A stretch of DNA of 6,038 nucleotides from contig JAFYLN010000082.1 in NCBI GenBank assembly GCA_017537045.1, positions 1-6,038 of the forward strand, given 5' to 3'. Of the stretch, positions 3,776 through 6,038 are shown piece after piece. Numbering within the stretch: the first letter of the stretch is position 1; each line of letters begins with the position of its first letter. The DNA comes from Oscillospiraceae bacterium. Lineage in GTDB: Bacteria; Bacillota_A; Clostridia; Oscillospirales; Oscillospiraceae. The notes below the pieces were generated by a model, which made no database searches, was not told the DNA's origin, and was given only the letters and a program-made list of their open reading frames with translations. The translations under genes were made by a program, and so were the position numbers.

Positions 3776-5299
3776 TTACAAAAAGTTGATGATCTGCTGG
3801 TCGTCCGCATCCAGAATGCGCTTCATCGCACGGCGCTCGGCACGGCGCTCGGCAATGATGCCGCGGAAGCCCAGCATCTGAATGGTGATCAAAGGTGCCA
3901 TTGCAACCAGCGCCACCACGCCAAAAGCATCCCGCAAGACTGCCTCGGAACCCTGCAGCGCCACGCAGGCACCGATGGCGAAGGGCAGAATGAAACCCGA
4001 AGTCATAGGGCCGCTGGCCACACCGCCGGAGTCGAAGGCAATACCGGTATACACAGGTGGAACAAACAGGGACAGTCCCAGAGAGATAAAATAACCTGGG
4101 ATGATGTAGTAAACCAAAGAGAAGTCGAATACAATTCGGATCATGGAAAGCCCCAGCGCCGTACCGACACCGATACACAGGCCAATCAGCATAGACTTCT
4201 TTGTCACAAGGCCGCCGGTAACTTCTTCGACCTGTACCGTCAGCACATGGATGGCAGGTTCAGCCAGTACAACCAGAACACCGGCCGCAAGGCCAAAAAT
4301 GATCAGCGCAGCTTCATTGAAGCCTGCCAGCGCAGTGCCCAGCTTGTAGCCGATGGGCATGAAACCGACATTGACACCGGTCAGAAAAATCACAAGTCCG
4401 GCATATGTAAACAGCACGCCTAAGGCAATGCGCAGGAGCTGGCGGCGGCTCAGTTTCAGGAAAAACACCTGACAGATCAGAAAAAATCCCACAATCAGGC
4501 CAAGCGCAATGGCAACCTCCTTGCAGGTATGCGCTGCCGTGTGCAGGAATGCACCGGCTACATCGCTGCTGACAGTATAGTCAGGAACCGCATAGGTCAG
4601 ATCATTTGTTGAGAAAATACCCAGAACCAGCACAGCCAGAATGGGACCCACACTGCAAAGTGCCACAAGACCAAAGGAATTTTCCTTACTTCTTCGGTCA
4701 CCCAGAACGGCGGAAATACCGACACCCAGCGCCATGATGAAGGGCACCGTGATGGGGCCTGTGGTGACACCGCCGGAATCGAAAGCCATAGGCAGAAGGG
4801 GTTCATTTCCATTGACAACAAGCATCAGAGACAGCGCAAAGAGCAGCATATAGAACAGCATCAGGATATGGGACAAAGACTGCTTGAAGACGATCTTCAT
4901 AACAGCAACTACAAGAAATGCACCAACACCGATACCAACCGTATAGATCAGAAGCGTGCCGTTCATGACGGCACTGACCTGATTTGCCAGAACCTGCAGA
5001 TCAGGCTCAGCAATTGTGATCAGCATGCCCAGCACAAAACATACCCCAAGCAGCAACAGCAGATTTTTTTGTCTGGAAAGGCCGGAACCCACATGCGTAC
5101 CCATAGGTGTCATGGCAAGATCCGCACCCAGATTGAACAGGCCGATGCCCAGAATCAGCAACACTGCACCGATCGTAAAGGTTGCAAGCTCCGCACCGGA
5201 AAAATCGATCAGCGGGGTCATCGCAAGAACATAGACAATGACCGTAATCGGCAATGCAGATACCAATGCCTCCACGATCTTATCCTTTAATTCTTTCAA
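3776..5299 (-). CDS. DUF1538 family polytopic membrane protein (putative transporter or channel)
   Basis: A 507-residue integral membrane protein with about 12-14 hydrophobic segments, recognised as DUF1538. It is an internal duplication. Half one carries PMGTHVGSGL (65-74), IAEPDLQVLANQV (96-108), AFDSGGVTTGPIT (172-184) and FGLVAL (209-214). Half two carries PIGYKLGTAL (315-324), LAEPAIHVLTVQV (345-357), AFDSGGVASGPMT (421-433) and FGVVAL (459-464). The AEP and FDSGGV motifs are each 249 residues apart. Conserved Glu98/Glu347 and Asp174/Asp423 in membrane regions suggest ion or solute handling. The start is TTG at 5299-5297, preceded by AGGGAAG at a seven-base spacing; the next in-frame ATG is residue 27, inside the first hydrophobic segment. 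The C-terminal tail is cytosol-like and charged, with AERRAERRA (484-492) encoded by a 12-bp tandem repeat. It is first in an operon with two PII-like genes. The substrate is unknown. Confidence 0.85.
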   Translation of the reverse strand: MKELKDKIVEALVSALPITVIVYVLAMTPLIDFSGAELATFTIGAVLLILGIGLFNLGADLAMTPMGTHVGSGLSRQKNLLLLLGVCFVLGMLITIAEPDLQVLANQVSAVMNGTLLIYTVGIGVGAFLVVAVMKIVFKQSLSHILMLFYMLLFALSLMLVVNGNEPLLPMAFDSGGVTTGPITVPFIMALGVGISAVLGDRRSKENSFGLVALCSVGPILAVLVLGIFSTNDLTYAVPDYTVSSDVAGAFLHTAAHTCKEVAIALGLIVGFFLICQVFFLKLSRRQLLRIALGVLFTYAGLVIFLTGVNVGFMPIGYKLGTALAGFNEAALIIFGLAAGVLVVLAEPAIHVLTVQVEEVTGGLVTKKSMLIGLCIGVGTALGLSMIRIVFDFSLVYYIIPGYFISLGLSLFVPPVYTGIAFDSGGVASGPMTSGFILPFAIGACVALQGSEAVLRDAFGVVALVAMAPLITIQMLGFRGIIAERRAERRAMKRILDADDQQIINFL

Positions 5300-5336
5300 T
5301 TCATCACTTCCCTGTAAAAAACTTCATAACTTATTT

Positions 5337-5365
5337 ATTGTAGCAAATATTTCACAGATTGCCAA
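5337..5365 (-). promoter_or_regulatory. Promoter of the DUF1538/PII-like operon
   Basis: On the minus strand the -35 TTGGCA (5365-5360) is followed by a 17-base spacer and the -10 TACAAT (5342-5337), which is preceded by TGC, an extended -10. The predicted start near 5330 gives a leader of about 30 bases before the TTG start. No operator-like dyad overlaps it. Confidence 0.8.
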
Positions 5366-5405
5366 CATAGAATCTTTTCTTCTTTACCGTTTCTTAGCTT
5401 GTCGC

Positions 5406-5438
5406 ATAAAAAATCCCCCGGTCCAAAGACCGGGGGAT
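5406..5438 (-). terminator. tuf intrinsic terminator
   Basis: On the minus strand an 11-bp perfect stem (ATCCCCCGGTC, 5438-5428 region, with 5423-5413) closes a 4-base loop and is followed by six T residues. It lies about 26 bases after the tuf stop and upstream of the DUF1538 operon promoter, so the two transcription units are separate. Confidence 0.93.
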
Positions 5439-5464
5439 CGATCGTATCACTTAATAGCTAAGGA

Positions 5465-6038
5465 TTACTCGTAGATCTCGGTGACGACACCGGAACCAAC
5501 GGTACGGCCGCCTTCACGGATAGCGAAACGCAGACCCTTCTCGATAGCGATGGGGGTAATCAGCTCAACGTTCATGATGACGTTGTCGCCGGGCATGCAC
5601 ATGTCGGTGCCTTCGGGCAGGGAGATGATGCCGGTAACGTCAGTGGTACGGAAGTAGAACTGAGGACGGTAGTTGTTGAAGAAGGGAGTATGACGGCCGC
5701 CTTCTTCCTTGGACAGAACGTAAACCTGGCCAGCGAACTTGGTCAGAGGCTTGATGGAGCCGGGCTTGCACAGAACCTGACCACGCTCGATGTTCTTCTT
5801 GTCGATACCACGCAGCAGAGCGCCGATGTTGTCGCCTGCTTCTGCGTAGTCCAGCAGCTTGTGGAACATTTCGATGTCGGTAACGACGGTGTCCAGCTTG
5901 TCCTCACGCAGGCCGACGATTTCGACCTTGTCGTTCTTGTTGATCTGGCCACGCTCAACACGACCGGTAGCAACGGTACCACGGCCGGAGATGGTGAAGA
6001 CGTCCTCAACGGGCATCAGGAAGGGCTGGTCAGCCTTA
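5465..6038 (-). CDS. tuf: Elongation factor Tu, C-terminal part (runs off the window)
   Basis: EF-Tu is the GTPase that delivers aminoacyl-tRNA to the ribosome in the cytoplasm. The window holds about 190 C-terminal residues, roughly half of the usual 400. They start in [30 protein letters not shown], the junction into domain II, and end at the stop after [21 protein letters not shown]. Domain II and domain III hallmarks are intact, including [24 protein letters not shown] and MCMPGDNV. The GTP-binding domain I lies beyond position 6038, so the methionine at 6016 is internal and not the start. Codon choice is strongly biased and uniform (e.g. CTG, AAG, GAC, GTT/GTC), as expected for a very highly expressed gene. 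A strong terminator follows. Confidence 0.98.
   Translation of the reverse strand, partial: KADQPFLMPVEDVFTISGRGTVATGRVERGQINKNDKVEIVGLREDKLDTVVTDIEMFHKLLDYAEAGDNIGALLRGIDKKNIERGQVLCKPGSIKPLTKFAGQVYVLSKEEGGRHTPFFNNYRPQFYFRTTDVTGIISLPEGTDMCMPGDNVIMNVELITPIAIEKGLRFAIREGGRTVGSGVVTEIYE

Noticed and set aside
3578..4423. 281-codon plus-strand open frame, His/Gln-rich
   Set aside because: It is antisense to the DUF1538 gene and the first PII-like gene; its composition is what reversed membrane-protein codons give.
5296..5304. Two-codon reading frame ATG AAT TGA overlapping the DUF1538 start
   Set aside because: The ATG is only about two bases from the Shine-Dalgarno sequence, too close for efficient use; it is probably chance.
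5743..6009. Same-strand open frame of 88 codons, Ser/Thr/Cys-rich
   Set aside because: It is a frame-shifted shadow of tuf, whose biased codon use leaves alternative frames open.

Overview
The window reads as part of a low-to-mid-GC Firmicutes chromosome. The best guess is a gut-type Clostridia of the Oscillospiraceae/Ruminococcaceae kind. This rests on a class A RNase P RNA, strong AGGAGG-type ribosome binding sites, a T-box-like leader end, a PHP-type histidinol phosphatase, a clostridial DUF1538/PII-like cassette and a GC-rich intergenic palindromic element. The species cannot be named from the sequence.

Layout from left to right. (1) Positions 1-88 hold a long hairpin with a T-tract whose 5' arm carries a T-box-like AGGGTGGCACC. 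(2) A near-consensus promoter (148-176) drives rnpB (183-524), which ends at a hairpin terminator (537-564). (3) A histidinol phosphatase gene (581-1348, +) starts only 16 bases after that terminator. (4) A bidirectional terminator separates it from a convergent gene for an exported trypsin-like serine protease (1391-2497, -). (5) The protease is divergent from a small XRE-family repressor gene (2613-2825, +). The shared intergenic region carries several inverted repeats, one of them lying exactly between the protease -35 and -10. (6) The repressor gene ends in a terminator hairpin identical over 25 bp to the one after the phosphatase, so the protease/repressor pair is bracketed by direct repeats. 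(7) A 106-bp MITE-like palindromic element lies at 2902-3007. (8) A minus-strand operon (5299 down to 3049) encodes a duplicated polytopic DUF1538 membrane protein and two different small PII-like proteins. It has its own extended -10 promoter at 5337-5365. (9) The 3' half of tuf (EF-Tu, -) with its terminator fills the right end.

Working together: rnpB and tuf are core housekeeping genes. The protease and XRE genes form a self-contained divergent unit, probably repressed by XRE. The DUF1538/PII-like/PII-like operon looks like a transporter or channel with two dedicated PII-type regulators, comparable in layout to amtB-glnK or sbtA-sbtB, but its substrate and ligand are unknown. It is the best candidate here for an undercharacterised system.
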